The notes under the pieces are model-generated. The model was not told the origin of the DNA. It was given only the letters and a program-made list of their open reading frames with translations, and ran no database searches. Positions 47,623 through 57,965 of a stretch of DNA of 64,000 bases are shown one piece after another. Within the stretch, counting starts at the first letter, position 1; every line of letters starts with the position of its first letter. The translations under genes were made by a program, and so were the position numbers. This DNA is from Aphelenchoides besseyi (Eukaryota > Nematoda > Chromadorea > Rhabditida > Aphelenchoididae), in the NCBI GenBank assembly GCA_024699855.1, contig JAMPIQ010000001.1:17794001-17858000 (forward strand), read 5' to 3'.

Positions 47623-48136
47623 TTGGTGGTCGTGCTGTGATAATGAAAGGACATAAAGAGTTGAGGCCCGCTATACAGGTCGCTATGCTCAACTGAGTGT
47701 TCGGTATTGAATTTTGCTATTGGTTCCGAGTTTCTTCGCATGCATGATCAGAATGATACTTTTCCAGTTAGGTTCTTTGCTTAAACTTCAGAATGCAAAG
47801 CTGAAAATAGCAATTGAGTGCAATGTGGAAAGTAACCTTACAGTAAAACTTAAAATTAAACGTCTTCAAAGGTTATTCATGCCAATAGATCTACTTAAGA
47901 TTATTTGTCAATGAGCAGTCATGCACCGATTAAAAACCTGCGGATCGACTGTTTCACTCAAACTGTTTGTTTACCCATTGAATTTCGGAGTTCACGTTGG
48001 CGTTGATCGGATTGACTCCCAAAATTTCCGGTCGGCTTCTTGACAAGTGAGTCATTACACACTCGTGAACAGAACCCAAATTTTCAGTATAAATACGTTT
48101 TTGATTTCTTGAAATAGTTTTTAGTTGGAACGCAAA
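47623..48136. other. Intergenic upstream of second ShKT gene
   Basis: About 0.5 kb between divergent genes, AT-rich, without supported coding content. Should contain promoters of both neighbours. A TATAAATA is seen at about 48,090-48,097, about 40 bases before the ShKT start. Confidence 0.45.
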
Positions 48137-48695
48137 ATGGAAAAGCTTTTCTCGATCCTGTTGTTCACGAGCATGATGTCAATGTTAAGGAGTCAAAATT
48201 GTGTGGACAGAGCAACGAATTGTGCGGAGAGCTCATACTTGTGTAACAATCCTGCTTATTGCAGTCTCATGAGAGAGTATTGTCCCGTGAGTTGTTGATT
48301 TGAAAGTGAACTGAACAGTGTACTTTAGGTTACTTGTGGGTACTGTTCCTTCTATGACAGTGGGGCTACAGTTTCACCTCTCACTCCTGGACAAACCTTC
48401 AATCCAACAACATGTGTTGACATAAGTCAAAAGTAAGTAGACGACAAAGAGATAAAACTAAGTCTCCAATTTCAGCTGCATCTATTGGGTTAGTTGGATT
48501 TTTGATTAGGTTCCTACTTTTCGTTAAATTGTTGATTCGATGATAACACAACTTGAGTTGTCAAGAAGACCTGTCTCCGATACTAGTGATTAAACGCTCA
48601 TTTACAGGCGGTCAATGGCTTCTGTCAGAACAGTTTCTACACATATACCGAACGATACAATTATTGTCGTCGGACGTGTGGTCTGTGTTATTGAG
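48137..48695 (+). CDS. Secreted protein with two ShKT domains (second copy)
   Basis: A signal peptide (MEKLFSILLFTSMMSMLRSQ) precedes CVDRATNCAESSYLC ... YCPVTCGYC, then a short linker (SGATVSPLTPGQTFNPTT) and a second domain, CVDISQNCIYW, AVNGFCQNSFYTYTERYNYC and CRRTCGLCY. Four exons; the tiny exon CIYW is flanked by introns with good AG acceptors. The domain order, linker position and intron phases parallel the gene at 46057-46560, indicating an old tandem duplication with strong sequence divergence. Function unknown. Confidence 0.82.
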
Positions 48696-51600
48696 CGGCT
48701 ATCGTGTCACCGATTCTGTTTATTTTGTTGGAAATAAATCTGTTGCCTTTGCACATATGGTCAATATTAAAAGACTTTGTCGAGCACAACGACATGTCCT
48801 TACAACGATTGTTTATTCCGGAATTTGTGGCGTCGACAGAGAATTTGATCTCGCGAGATAGCGCAAAATTTGATCGCCATCGCTAAATAGGGTCAGCGAT
48901 CGTTTGGATTCGTAAGTTCCTTTTCAATGGCCGAACAAATTGCGCAAGTTGGAACTCCCGAGAAGCATTGAACCAATTTCCGTATGCTCATTCAATGGAA
49001 TCTCGAATGTCACAGCGGGATGAAACCATTTGCCTCACATATTTGAGGACATGCCAGTTGTCCAGCAGAGTTATCCTCGAGATTACAGAACAAAAAGTTG
49101 ACAAGAAGTTTGTTCGAAGAGAGCGATTACTAATTCCCGCATCTGCTTCGCACCTTCGATATAATCCCGACGTAACGCAAAAGCCTGCTGAAAGTCCAAA
49201 TTGTCGGATTTGTGTGTATTCGGAGGTCCCAATTGTTCTTGTTTGTTTGTGGAAATGGCTATTAGCAATCGTGTGAATCAATGGGAGAAGCAGGTGTACA
49301 TAACCCGGTGGTTGGTATAGAAAGCGGAAGTTCGAATCCTTTCAACGGCAGATGTTCATTGTTGTCGTAAACTTATCGTACAACAATCGGCTCCAAAAGC
49401 TTGGAATTCGAAACTGCAATAAAATTCCCAAGCCATCCATTTCAATTTTTTGGCGGTCGCCATTTTTCACCGACCACCTTAGCGAAAAAACCGCTGGGTA
49501 GTTTTTTGGCGGTTTGAATTTCTGGGGGCAAATGATGGACGATTCGAAGGAGGACCGTGAGTCATTTTTAATGGATGAGATGGTTTCTACGCAAAAATTC
49601 CAATATACCACCGTTCGAAAAAACAAGTGCACTGTCGACCTCATTGACTTTCCAATTTCCTACTCTCGACGTCGTTCATGCGCATTTGGCACTCGACTGG
49701 AAACGTCGTTGCATACGATGAAGAGATTTCTATCAATGGCCATTAGTTGGGAAAACAAGCATTGACCTCGAAAGATTGGAAGCAACTACCGAAAATGATT
49801 GATGATGAACATCGAGTTTTACGTAATCGCTGTGAACTTCTCTTAATCATCACGATCTGCAAGTCAAAGTTCACCATTTGTTTTCTTTCGAGCACTTATC
49901 GTGGCCTATGCCACTTAAGCTCATTATTGCAATCGACCATTCCGTTACCCGAATATATCAAGTGAATTGCTCGCAGTCATTTGCGGACTCATCATCACCT
50001 TTCGCTGCTCAGCAGCCGACCAGAAGCTCTCAAATATGTCCAATTAACCATCGGAGCGTTTTGTTCGTCTTCCCAATCTGCATGCAAATGTCAGTGGTCG
50101 CCTTTCAATTGTTTTCGTGTCCAAACGGTTTTTCTGTTTGTCGAGACGCCGCATCGACGCCCAATTTCTTGCGTAACATCGACGAGATTCTTGACCGGAA
50201 CGTGAGAGTTCAGAAACGCCGCAAAGGGTTTTGGACTAATTGGTCAAAAGTGTCGAGATGTGCGTGGTCATAAAAACTCGAAAGTCTCAACTGACACGTA
50301 ATCGATGTTATTTATAACTTCAAGTCCCAATTTGCTACGAAAAATTACTTTCAGTTGGCCGTTAATCATCAAAAACTGACGCTATCGGATCAACCGAAGG
50401 CGCGAAGAACCACCTGCCAGAAATCTCTTCGTCGGAATGTTTTACGATCGATGCAGCACTCTTCTCAAATTTCAGTCAACGCACACCGCCATTCACAAAA
50501 GTTGCAGGAGCGAATTGGCAACAAAAGGAATCTCGACCTTTCGCTGAGCATACGGTTAATTGAGTCGGGAGCTAATGTAATCGAACACGGTCAATTTTTG
50601 CGGGTCGATTGATTGGTAATTAGCTGAAAAGCAGCTGCGATGTGTGTCGGCATTCGAACTGTCGATTGGCCGAAGATCTCGATCAGCCGCTTTGCGATCG
50701 GATCGGTGTCCTCGTTTTCGGCATGTTAACATGGTGATTGACGAAAATTGAAGGGTTGCGATGTCTGGAAATAAGGACAAACGACCGTTTATGTCAATGG
50801 TCATTAATCGTCCAAATGTCACGAGAAAGTCGACGGACTGATCTCGACTCTTGACTTCGTGCAGCGGCTTTCTGAATCACAAAAGCTCATTTATTTCGCT
50901 GGACTCCATTAACATTTCAATGGCAACAGACAGTTGACAATTCGAATCAATGGCCCACCCATCGACTTTGGTCGCTGAGAATTTGCGAACCAAAACGTGC
51001 GCTTTTCAAATGCTGATGGTCATAAAAGTTGCTTGCTTTCTCACTTTTATTGTCTCGGAATTTTTGAATCGTTCGCAGATGTCGAACGTTTCCGGTCGCG
51101 TCGGCATTCGCGTGCGGTTTCTGTGCTTTCGCAGCTGTCAACAGATCATATCGACTGTCCGATCGTTTACATTTGGGCTTAGATCCACGAGCGAGAAGAT
51201 CTTATGTGTTATTATCCATCCAAAAACTTTTGTTTGTGTCGATTGTCGGCGAATAGCGAAAAGACCGTTCGTTCAAATTGCTCGCTCTCAATTAGAAAGA
51301 GTTTAGATGTCCAACTGAGCTTCAAGTAATTGGCCTAATAAGGAGGTCAGTCGGCTTTCACCACGATTTAAATTCTCCGTTCTTGGTTGAAGTTTTGGTG
51401 TTCAGTGAGTTTATGACTTCGGACGTCTTTTGCTGATTAATCGGATTTCTACTCTCAATCTGTTGTTCAAGTGGTCCTCTGACACTTCAAATTGTCACCT
51501 GCTCTACGTTTTTTTTAATTAGCGCCTCCTCATTTCTTTGGCCACTTGTCCATATTTGGACGCGTGTGGTTCATTCATTCGCAATGTTGCGATTGCCAAC

Positions 51601-52290
51601 AGCCCTCAGGAAGTTGTGCCACCTGCCGTTCGCTCTCAGTGGTCACTTACCCTTTGTTTTTGTTTGTATTCGTGGCCTAAATGTCAATCCTATTAGATGA
51701 ATGGAAGGTTCGAACACGCGTGGAAATGACTGCAAGTCATTTCGATTGATGGTGGACCATCCATTTGCGCAATCGGTGGTCTCTCTCTTCTACCGTAACG
51801 CTGATTGAATGTATGCTTGAGGGCGATTCTAAAAGTAGAACTTACCGTCCTTTTGTGTCGATTAGCCGCCAATTAGTTCGGTACATCTGCCCGTTGGTTT
51901 ATCTGATTGTCGCGGCATTTAGTTTTATGTTCTTAAGCATTTCAATTGGTTTTAGTCAAATGGACATGTTGACCTTGAGTTTGATCAGATTGCTTTTTGG
52001 GTATCTCAACCATTCGAAAGGATGTTTGTTGTTATTTTCAAGGCAATTAAAACAAATTCTAATGTAAAATTTCTTTGTTTATTCATCGGAATTCCCATCG
52101 CTTGTTTTGTTATTCCCGTGTTCTGATCTTTTTGACAAATGACAGCAATCCCCTTGTCGCGCAACGTTTCTTGACTCCGCCCCTTCGACCGATTTGGTCA
52201 TTTGGGTTGTTCGTGTTGATCGTGAAATTGGCGCGTTTTGTGGTCGTACGCAATTCTGAGCTCTTGACTAATCTATCGTAACTTGTAGCC
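48696..52290. other. Long stretch without supported genes
   Basis: 3.6 kb with only scattered frames (such as 48,968-49,276 on both strands, 49,514-49,765, 49,878-50,273, 50,950-51,306 and 51,765-52,067), none with recognisable domains, signal peptides or matching splice sites. Base composition is intermediate. A tRNA-B-box-like TTCGAATCC at 49,331 has no partner stems. Could contain noncoding RNA, long regulatory DNA or decayed genes. Confidence 0.45.
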
Positions 52291-53271
52291 ATGAGCATCT
52301 CACGTCTTGATCGTCAATGCCGAAGTGAACAGCGACCAAAACGATGTCCGCATTGTCGAGTAATGTTGTTCTCGAATGTGAGTTTTGCAAGAAGCTTCCG
52401 AAACAATCTGATTATAGTTGCTTGGACGATCACGGCGATCTCGCGAGTTACCAACTGCTTGCGCTCCCGTTGAAACTCCGAAAGCACCACCATCGACTCC
52501 TTACGCCACTCCAAGTCGTTTGATTCATCGTCGAACTCCGATGGGTGTTCGTGCGTTGCTTGAGTTTTCGGACTATACGCCGACAGTCGGGCAAACACCT
52601 TCACGACCACCCAAACGAATTGGATTGGCAAAACAATGCACCCAACGTGATTTCAATCCTAAATCGACCAGTCCAACACCATCGAAGTAAGTACTCAACT
52701 TCAAGTGTAATTCATTTGAACTTTCATTTAGCTCGTCAAGCGGTTTTGAATCGGAAACGAACAAGGAAGACATGACCGAATGTAACAATCCGACTGGCGA
52801 TTCGATCATAACCGTGGGAAAGAAGCAAGTAAGTCCAAATGTTTCCCATTAGTTGCGGTTGTTAATTGGTCTCAAAATGCGCGCATTGACATCTGTTGCT
52901 GTTCGAAGAAACTAATGAGAACGATTTTCAGGTTAAAATCCAAGAACCCGAGAATTTGGCATTCACGCAAATTCCAGAGGAAATGGATGAAGAAGAAGAG
53001 TCGGAAAAAGATGGTCCCGAACTTCTGGAGGTAAGCTAACGAAAACTCTTTTTGTTAATCCAAACTTCCGTGCATCGAATCGGGTGACCGGTCAGCCGAT
53101 TTGTTGCACGTGTTCGAAATGTTTGCCAACACGATCATCTCGCATATTCGATACAATGAGTTTGTATCGAAAGCGAAAGAACAAACATCTTCAATGCCTA
53201 TAAGATTCACCTAACCAATTTGTTTTATAGGTCTTCAACGAACTTGTTCATTTGATCAAATCTCAACCGTA
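52291..53271 (+). CDS. Unknown protein with Ser/Thr-Pro-rich region and CPHC motif
   Basis: A five-exon model with 40-170-nt introns gives about 195 residues. The start MSISRLDRQCRSEQRPKRCP continues HCRVMLFSN, giving a single CPHC pair, not enough by itself for a zinc finger. The middle is rich in Thr-Pro (APPSTPYATPSRLIHRRTP, LLEFSDYTPTVGQTPSRPP, KSTSPTPSK), suggesting proline-directed phosphorylation. After a Ser-rich exon (SSGFESETNKEDMTECNNPT) an acidic segment follows (PEEMDEEEESEKDGPELLE), then a last exon (VFNELVHLIKSQP). No signal peptide or membrane segment; nuclear or cytoplasmic. Not recognised. Convergent with the GKAP-domain gene. Confidence 0.7.
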
Positions 53272-53449
53272 AACTAAATAGCCCAAAAATCAATCAGTTT
53301 CTATCTCAAGTTATCTGTTTTCTAAGGCAAATAAACGTAGTTATGTCAGAAGTTTATGAGTTACAAGTCAATAAGAACTTTGAGTGCTTTAGTTCAAGAA
53401 GCTTTTTATAGAAAGTAAACAAAAAATTGAATGGTACCGGTTACGAGAG

Positions 53450-53978
53450 TTAGATCTTAGGACTTTTGTCAGATGGAAGTTGCCATTTGTTTTTGCGATG
53501 TTGTTCCACCCTCTCAATTGCCTGCTGAACATCTCGCATCTCCGAGCAAACCAACGACCAGAATCTGAAACATTCGAATGGAAAAAAGTCGCAAAACAAG
53601 CTCTTACCCACTGAGATCTTGAATACCTTGAACGGTATTTTCGGCAGCCTGGAAATGGAGATTGAAGAACGGAATCGAAAGCTCTCACCTCAACCAATCG
53701 ACGAAACGTCTGCAGATTGTTTCTGCTGAGAACGAGGATCTTTCCACGTGCCGATCGCAACTCGCCGTCGACGACTTCCGGCAAATCATCGAGCTCCAAG
53801 GTTGCATCGATGCGAGCGACCAGAAACTCGAGAATCTTCACCGCACACTCCGAACTCGTCGAATAGTCGCCCACTGAAATGAACCGAGAATCAAACTGGA
53901 GAATTGAAACCGACCTGTGGGACGTTCGTCCGGAAACACGGGAACCGTAAATGGAAAGTCGAGACGTCGAATGGCCAT
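53450..53978 (-). CDS. GKAP (DLGAP/HURP)-domain protein, domain only
   Basis: Four exons give about 132 residues: MAIRRLDFPFTVPVFPDERP, then VGDYSTSSECAVKILEFLVA, RIDATLELDDLPEVVDGELR, SARGKILVLSRNNLQTFRRL, VEAAENTVQGIQDLSGFWSL, VCSEMRDVQQAIERVEQHRK and NKWQLP. The pattern lpEEVxGxIRSAxGxxxLLxxxxxxQFxxLV ... DLxGFWxxV...V..V...F..L......W is the conserved GKAP/DLGAP C-terminal domain, also found in the mitotic protein DLGAP5/HURP. Animal DLGAP proteins are usually 600-1000 residues, so here the domain stands almost alone. The start is placed at the only good ATG before the first conserved exon; upstream exons cannot be excluded. Confidence 0.75.
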
Positions 53979-54101
53979 GATTCCAGTAACAAAGCGTCAC
54001 TTCAATCAGAAATAAGGATCAGAAGAAAGAAGCGACTCGAAGAACCAAAATCGTCTACTTCCGACCACCGCGCTTTCTTTTCCGTTCGCTTCGAAAGTGG
54101 A

Positions 54102-54738
54102 AATGAAGACGACAAGTTTTGTCAACTTTCTATCGAAATGTTTGGCCTTCTACGTGAATTACTGTCGCGATTTGGAGTTCAATTGCAACAACAACCGCAG
54201 CAGAGTTTGCAAAGACGATCTGAAAGTTTGGCGACTCTTGGATTGAACCTGTCAGGGCTTACAGCAACAGAAGACGCAAAGACACGAGTAAACGGAACAG
54301 AAACAACAACAGAATCGACACACAAACACCCGCAGAAGGTTCCTTCTTCCGCTTTGACTAGGGTCGTTGAATTGCGAGGACTTGAACTTGAGATCCAGTC
54401 CTTAAAACCCAACGATTGTCTCATTTCAACGACCTGCCTACGTGTGGTAACTGCGGAGTTGAAAAAGAGATCATGTCGTGTTGGGCGAAATAGTTCTGAA
54501 GCCAATGTCCATTCGCTTTGTATTCGACCAACCTGTGAAAGTGGCAGCTGTTGAGGTTGCGGTTGATGTCCAACAAAGTTCTGAATTAAACGATAGAATG
54601 ATTGCCCAACAGAAACTACCTGAAATTGTGGTTGTTGGATCGTGTACGTCTGCATTTCGAGCGAACTCGAAAGACATCGGACTATCAATCTACGACGTGA
54701 ATTCATTCCTTTCGAACGCTGATTATTGCTATTCATAA
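54102..54738 (+). CDS. Candidate gene, structure uncertain
   Basis: The last exon (about 54,492-54,738) reads as good coding sequence: LKPMSIRFVFDQPVKVAAVE, VAVDVQQSSELNDRMIAQQK and IGLSIYDVNSFLSNADYCYS, then stop. It is preceded by a 47-nt intron with a GTAACT donor. A weak resemblance to the beta-rich N-terminus of UBOX5/RNF37-type ubiquitin ligases (...KPPV.V...F....V..V.I) is noted. Upstream exons are unclear; a frame starting MKTTSFVNFLSKCLAFYVNY at 54,102 may contribute. It may be a complete small gene or the remnant of a larger one, lying directly beside the inverted OYE duplicate. Confidence 0.3.
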
Positions 54739-54798
54739 GAACTCGAACAGATGGGAATTAGGTGTTTATTAAGAAATGGCATCTTCATAACAAGCATG

Positions 54799-54951
54799 TC
54801 AATAGTAATAGACGTATGTCGTACTGCTGCCATCTACGCGATCCCAACAGTAGCAACAACAACAACATCGTCGCCAGAAGCTCTCTTTTGGCTCTTCGTG
54901 AAGATTTTTCATTTGTTTCATTCCGCCCTCGCCCATCATTTGAATGAACAT
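54799..54951 (-). other. Antisense short frame with Cys run
   Basis: On the minus strand an ATG at 54,951 (at the edge of the duplicate) opens a 50-codon frame, MFIQMMGEGGMKQMKNLHEE, followed by PKESFWRRCCCCCYCWDRVD and GSSTTYVYYY. The cysteine run is the complement of an imperfect CAA repeat (about 54,854-54,868). Could be a real exon (palmitoylated tail?) or a chance reading of the repeat. Confidence 0.2.
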
Positions 54952-55181
54952 CAGAAAGTAGGGCCGAATGGCTGCCGGTGTGTTCGAATACAAAACTCGA
55001 AGCAAATATGTCAACGGTGGAATCAAGAACATTCCGAAACCTCCAGCGCAAACCAACGGCACCAAGTTCTGAGCTTCAAGTCATCGTATCAACACTCCAA
55101 CTTAAGTAAACATTAGTGACCAAATGATCAATTTGTTATGCTTTAACTCTCGTTAACGAATAAATGATCGATCATGAATGT
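54945..55181 (+). pseudogene. Inverted duplicate of OYE-family gene 3' end
   Basis: 237 bp nearly identical to the reverse complement of 43240-43477: last coding codons (reading GVFEYKTRSKYVNGGIKNIP, then stop) plus 3' flank with AATAAA. No upstream OYE exons accompany it, so it cannot make an oxidoreductase. Differences seen: two substitutions near the 5' edge (TCAGAAAGTAGG against TCGGAAAGCAGG), one substitution and one missing base near the 3' edge. Near-identity means a recent duplication or gene conversion (or an assembly artefact). Adjacent sequence on the 5' side is unrelated to the OYE gene. Confidence 0.88.
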
Positions 55182-55557
55182 CGAGAGTTAAAAGAACTAT
55201 CTTAAACATTTATACGATTATTGTTTGTTTAATGAAACAATAAGATCCACATTCTGTGGTCACACATCGGTCGATTCGTGAACTCAAACAAATCTCTTTG
55301 GACTTTTTGTGTGGCTTTCTGTTGCTCTCGGCATTTCGCTTAACTGGACAACGTTTGATTCTGACAGAACCCAAAGTTTCTCGAAATTCTCGTTAAGTTG
55401 GGTATCCAGTTGATGAATTCGTACAAACGTTAAGTCGTATTTGATCTTCTGACTATCGACTTTTGGAATTTTTTCTGACTGGTCATTTAAACGTTGTTAC
55501 TCCAATAATGGCCGACCAACCTGCTCTTTGACTAAAGTCGATGGAGATCCGAATGAA
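55182..55557. other. Intergenic between duplicate and two-TM gene
   Basis: No supported feature. An ATG at 55,508 opens a frame of only seven codons, a possible upstream ORF for the next gene. Confidence 0.4.
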
Positions 55558-55875
55558 ATGGAGAAACACCAAACATCTAATCACGTTGATAAGACGACGC
55601 AAACACCACAAGTTCGTATCCAAATAGTTGAACCGGTGAAACAGGGAGTGGAAACAACCGAAAACCGCATTCAAAGACGTCGAGAACGATCGTTACCTTT
55701 CTGTACTGGTCTTGCTACTTTTTTGGGCTTTGTCTCAATTCCACCGTTTGCTGGAGGTTATTGTCCAGATGTCTTTTTATCTCCATGTAGTTTATCGATT
55801 CCGGCAGTTATTTTATTTATTTTCATAACCACTGTCTTTTTGGATGATCTCAAGAAGTGGCACAAAGGCAAATGA
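55558..55875 (+). CDS. Two-transmembrane protein, unknown
   Basis: A single exon of 105 residues from the first in-frame ATG (MEKHQTSNHVDKTTQTPQVR). The N-terminal 50 residues are polar and end in a basic patch (RIQRRRERS). Two hydrophobic segments follow, FCTGLATFLGFVSIPPFAGG and LSIPAVILFIFITTVFLDD, with a short basic tail (KKWHKGK). The basic patch before TM1 predicts a cytoplasmic N-terminus, so both ends would be cytoplasmic. No family recognised. The TTG at 55,528 would add ten residues, but an ATG is preferred. Confidence 0.55.
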   Translation: MEKHQTSNHVDKTTQTPQVRIQIVEPVKQGVETTENRIQRRRERSLPFCTGLATFLGFVSIPPFAGGYCPDVFLSPCSLSIPAVILFIFITTVFLDDLKKWHKGK

Positions 55876-57017
55876 ACTGTGAACCGTCCTAACAAAACAC
55901 TTCCTAATAATATTTTTTTAATTTGTCAGCATACTCTCTAGTTTTACGGTCCTTTATCGATCTTACAACGTCGATTTCTTTTGATCGTTATGTTCACACC
56001 ATAAACTTCCAATTTATTGAATGCCAATAAACTGATTTGTGGTTTCAAAACACGATCGAAGTGCTTTTACAGTTAAACAGAATCATTGAAGACGTTGACT
56101 TGACAGATAGTCGGAAAAGATCCGATGACTAAAACATAACGTTTTACGAAGTGATTTGAAGCATTAATGGCTATTAACTTTATCATCATAGGAATAAAGA
56201 GCTTTAATCTCAGTTGACCGAGATTAAGAGCCCAAATATACTAGATTGCAATTCTAACGCCAATTCCTCTAACCTGACTAACTGGAATCCAATGGCCAAA
56301 CGACTAAAGACCAAAGTTTTCGAAGTCCAATCGGAACGTTGACTAACCCGTAGAAAATATTGATATTGTACGAGTAAACACATCCCGTTGACTTCATCGC
56401 AAAAAAAATAGCCACTAAAGATCATTGAAATCATAAGCAAAGACTCTTCAGATCGCACGAGCTGTCGTATAATAAGCATCTTTGCACCGAATGTAATTGA
56501 CATTACATTTCGAAACGCAAGAAGTCAAAGAATGGTGCTACGTGGGTGGTCGTCAAAACGACTCCGGTAACCGAAGCTCAAGCTCTCAAGGAGAAGTAAG
56601 TCCCTCACGTCTTTCATTTCAATCGAGATTGCAGACACAACTTGAAATACGTGTGCTTCGTTTCTGGTTGCAATTTCTAATCTTTGAATTGTTCGAATGA
56701 TGTCATTTTTCGAAAAATTTTTACCTATGAGTTCGCCGAGTTACACCAAAAACAACCGACTCACAGGTTTCTTTCGAGCAAACCAATTTCACAAGAGGCG
56801 TTAGTCAAACTCGTTACTTTCGATTGTAAAACCTGAACGAGCCACGGTCTGTTCATTTGGAGTCTACGGCTGTAAATGTCGCTGCGTATAAAAGCCGTTG
56901 GTACCCGACAACAGGAGTGCTCAGTTCTCGCAAAAGTGCACAACCCCACGGTCAACTTTCGCTTGTTTTTAATCGGCACTTTTCCAACTACTTACAGAGT
57001 TTGCTATTTCAGTCAAA
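55876..57017. other. Intergenic, with promoter of the next gene
   Basis: Contains the TATA box at 56,887 (listed separately) and a weak two-exon minus-strand candidate (56,503 to 56,241; MSITFGAKMLIIRQLVRSEE... with a 44-nt intron) that I do not consider supported. Confidence 0.4.
56887..56893 (+). promoter_or_regulatory. TATA box upstream of glycine-rich peptide gene
   Basis: TATAAAA with a GC-rich flank (GCGTATAAAAGCC) 125 bases before the start codon. The leader contains an acceptor (TATTTCAG, ending 57,012) just before the ATG, so a 5' UTR intron probably lies between. Confidence 0.6.
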
Positions 57018-57515
57018 ATGATGATCAAGTTCTGCGTTTTCTTTCTTCTAATTGCCGTTGTGTCGGGACAATGGGGCTATGGTTATAATCCTTATATGGG
57101 TGAGTGAAACAGTATTAAAGGTTTTTGGTCGTAAATCGGAAACTGTTTCGAACTTTTGATAAACAACTAAACACACTTCTCATTGATTTAGGTTACGGTG
57201 GATACCCGCGATATGGAGGCTATGGCCCAGGAATGGGATATGGGGGTTTCGGTGGTGGTTTCGGTAATCCGGGAGTAAGTTGAAGCATCTCCAATTTGAT
57301 AACACTTGTTTTCAGGCAATGGTATGTAACGGCTGATAGATGGCCAACTGACGATCGCAAACTTGGTCTTTTGACGAGGATCTGTAAGAGTTTGCGAGCT
57401 CAGTTGAAACCACGAGTCTCCGCTCAGTTTACGTATGATGTCAATTTTCTAGGTCGGTAGCATGATTGGCTCTCAACTGGGCGCTCAGCTCGGCAGTCAG
57501 ATCGCCGGTCGATAG
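57018..57515 (+). CDS. Secreted Gly/Tyr-rich peptide with glycine-zipper tail
   Basis: Four exons give about 80 residues. A signal peptide (MMIKFCVFFLLIAVVSG) precedes QWGYGYNPYMG, then a Gly/Tyr-rich stretch (GYGGYPRYGGYGPGMGYGGF, GGGFGNPG) that recalls nematode NLP/caenacin antimicrobial peptides (YGGY/GYGG repeats). After the tiny exon coding for AM, the last exon is VGSMIGSQLGAQLGSQIAGR, in which Gly or small residues recur every four positions (GxxxGxxxG), the hallmark of a glycine-zipper helix able to insert into or oligomerise in membranes. A TATA box and a similar gene 450 bases downstream suggest an inducible pair. The antimicrobial role is inference. Confidence 0.75.
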
Positions 57516-57882
57516 ACAACGACGAGCTTTGATTTCTTAACTGCTCCATTTTTCATTACAACTACTCCGATTCTCGACGCAATTTCCAAATCAATAACTC
57601 TCAACACTTCAACTTGAAATTCTCTTTCTTCTCGTTGTTTACGATAAACAAATAAATTTGATTTCATTTTGGTTTCTTGGTGTGATTTGCGAAATGAAGT
57701 CGAGAGAATGTGACACCGTTTGTTTACGACTATCATCAACGTGAGTACCCGGACGTTTGGTGTTCGGCGCAAAACACCGTCCCGGGTTCTCGCCTCACAT
57801 CACAACGTCGATGCCTTCAGGGGTTTTCGGTCGTTGAACGCTAACTTGCTATAAGTTTACTACCACGCCCTTTATCAGTTGA

Positions 57883-57890
57883 TATATAAA
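57883..57890 (+). promoter_or_regulatory. TATA box upstream of second glycine-zipper peptide gene
   Basis: TATATAAA 76 bases before the ATG at 57,966, at a normal distance for a start site near 57,915 and a 50-base leader. Confidence 0.65.
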
Positions 57891-57965
57891 CGTGAAACGT
57901 TTAGCGGAAGCAATCAACTCGTACAACTCCTTCGATTCATTTCAACTCCAAGTTCTCGTTTCAAA

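Noticed and set aside
49310..49345. tRNA-like B-box (AGTTCGAATCC)
   Set aside because: The flanking bases do not form a T stem, and no acceptor or anticodon stems could be paired.
56241..56503. Two-exon minus-strand candidate of about 70 residues
   Set aside because: Only a length-compatible intron supports it; hydrophobic, unrecognised and without a promoter-like context.
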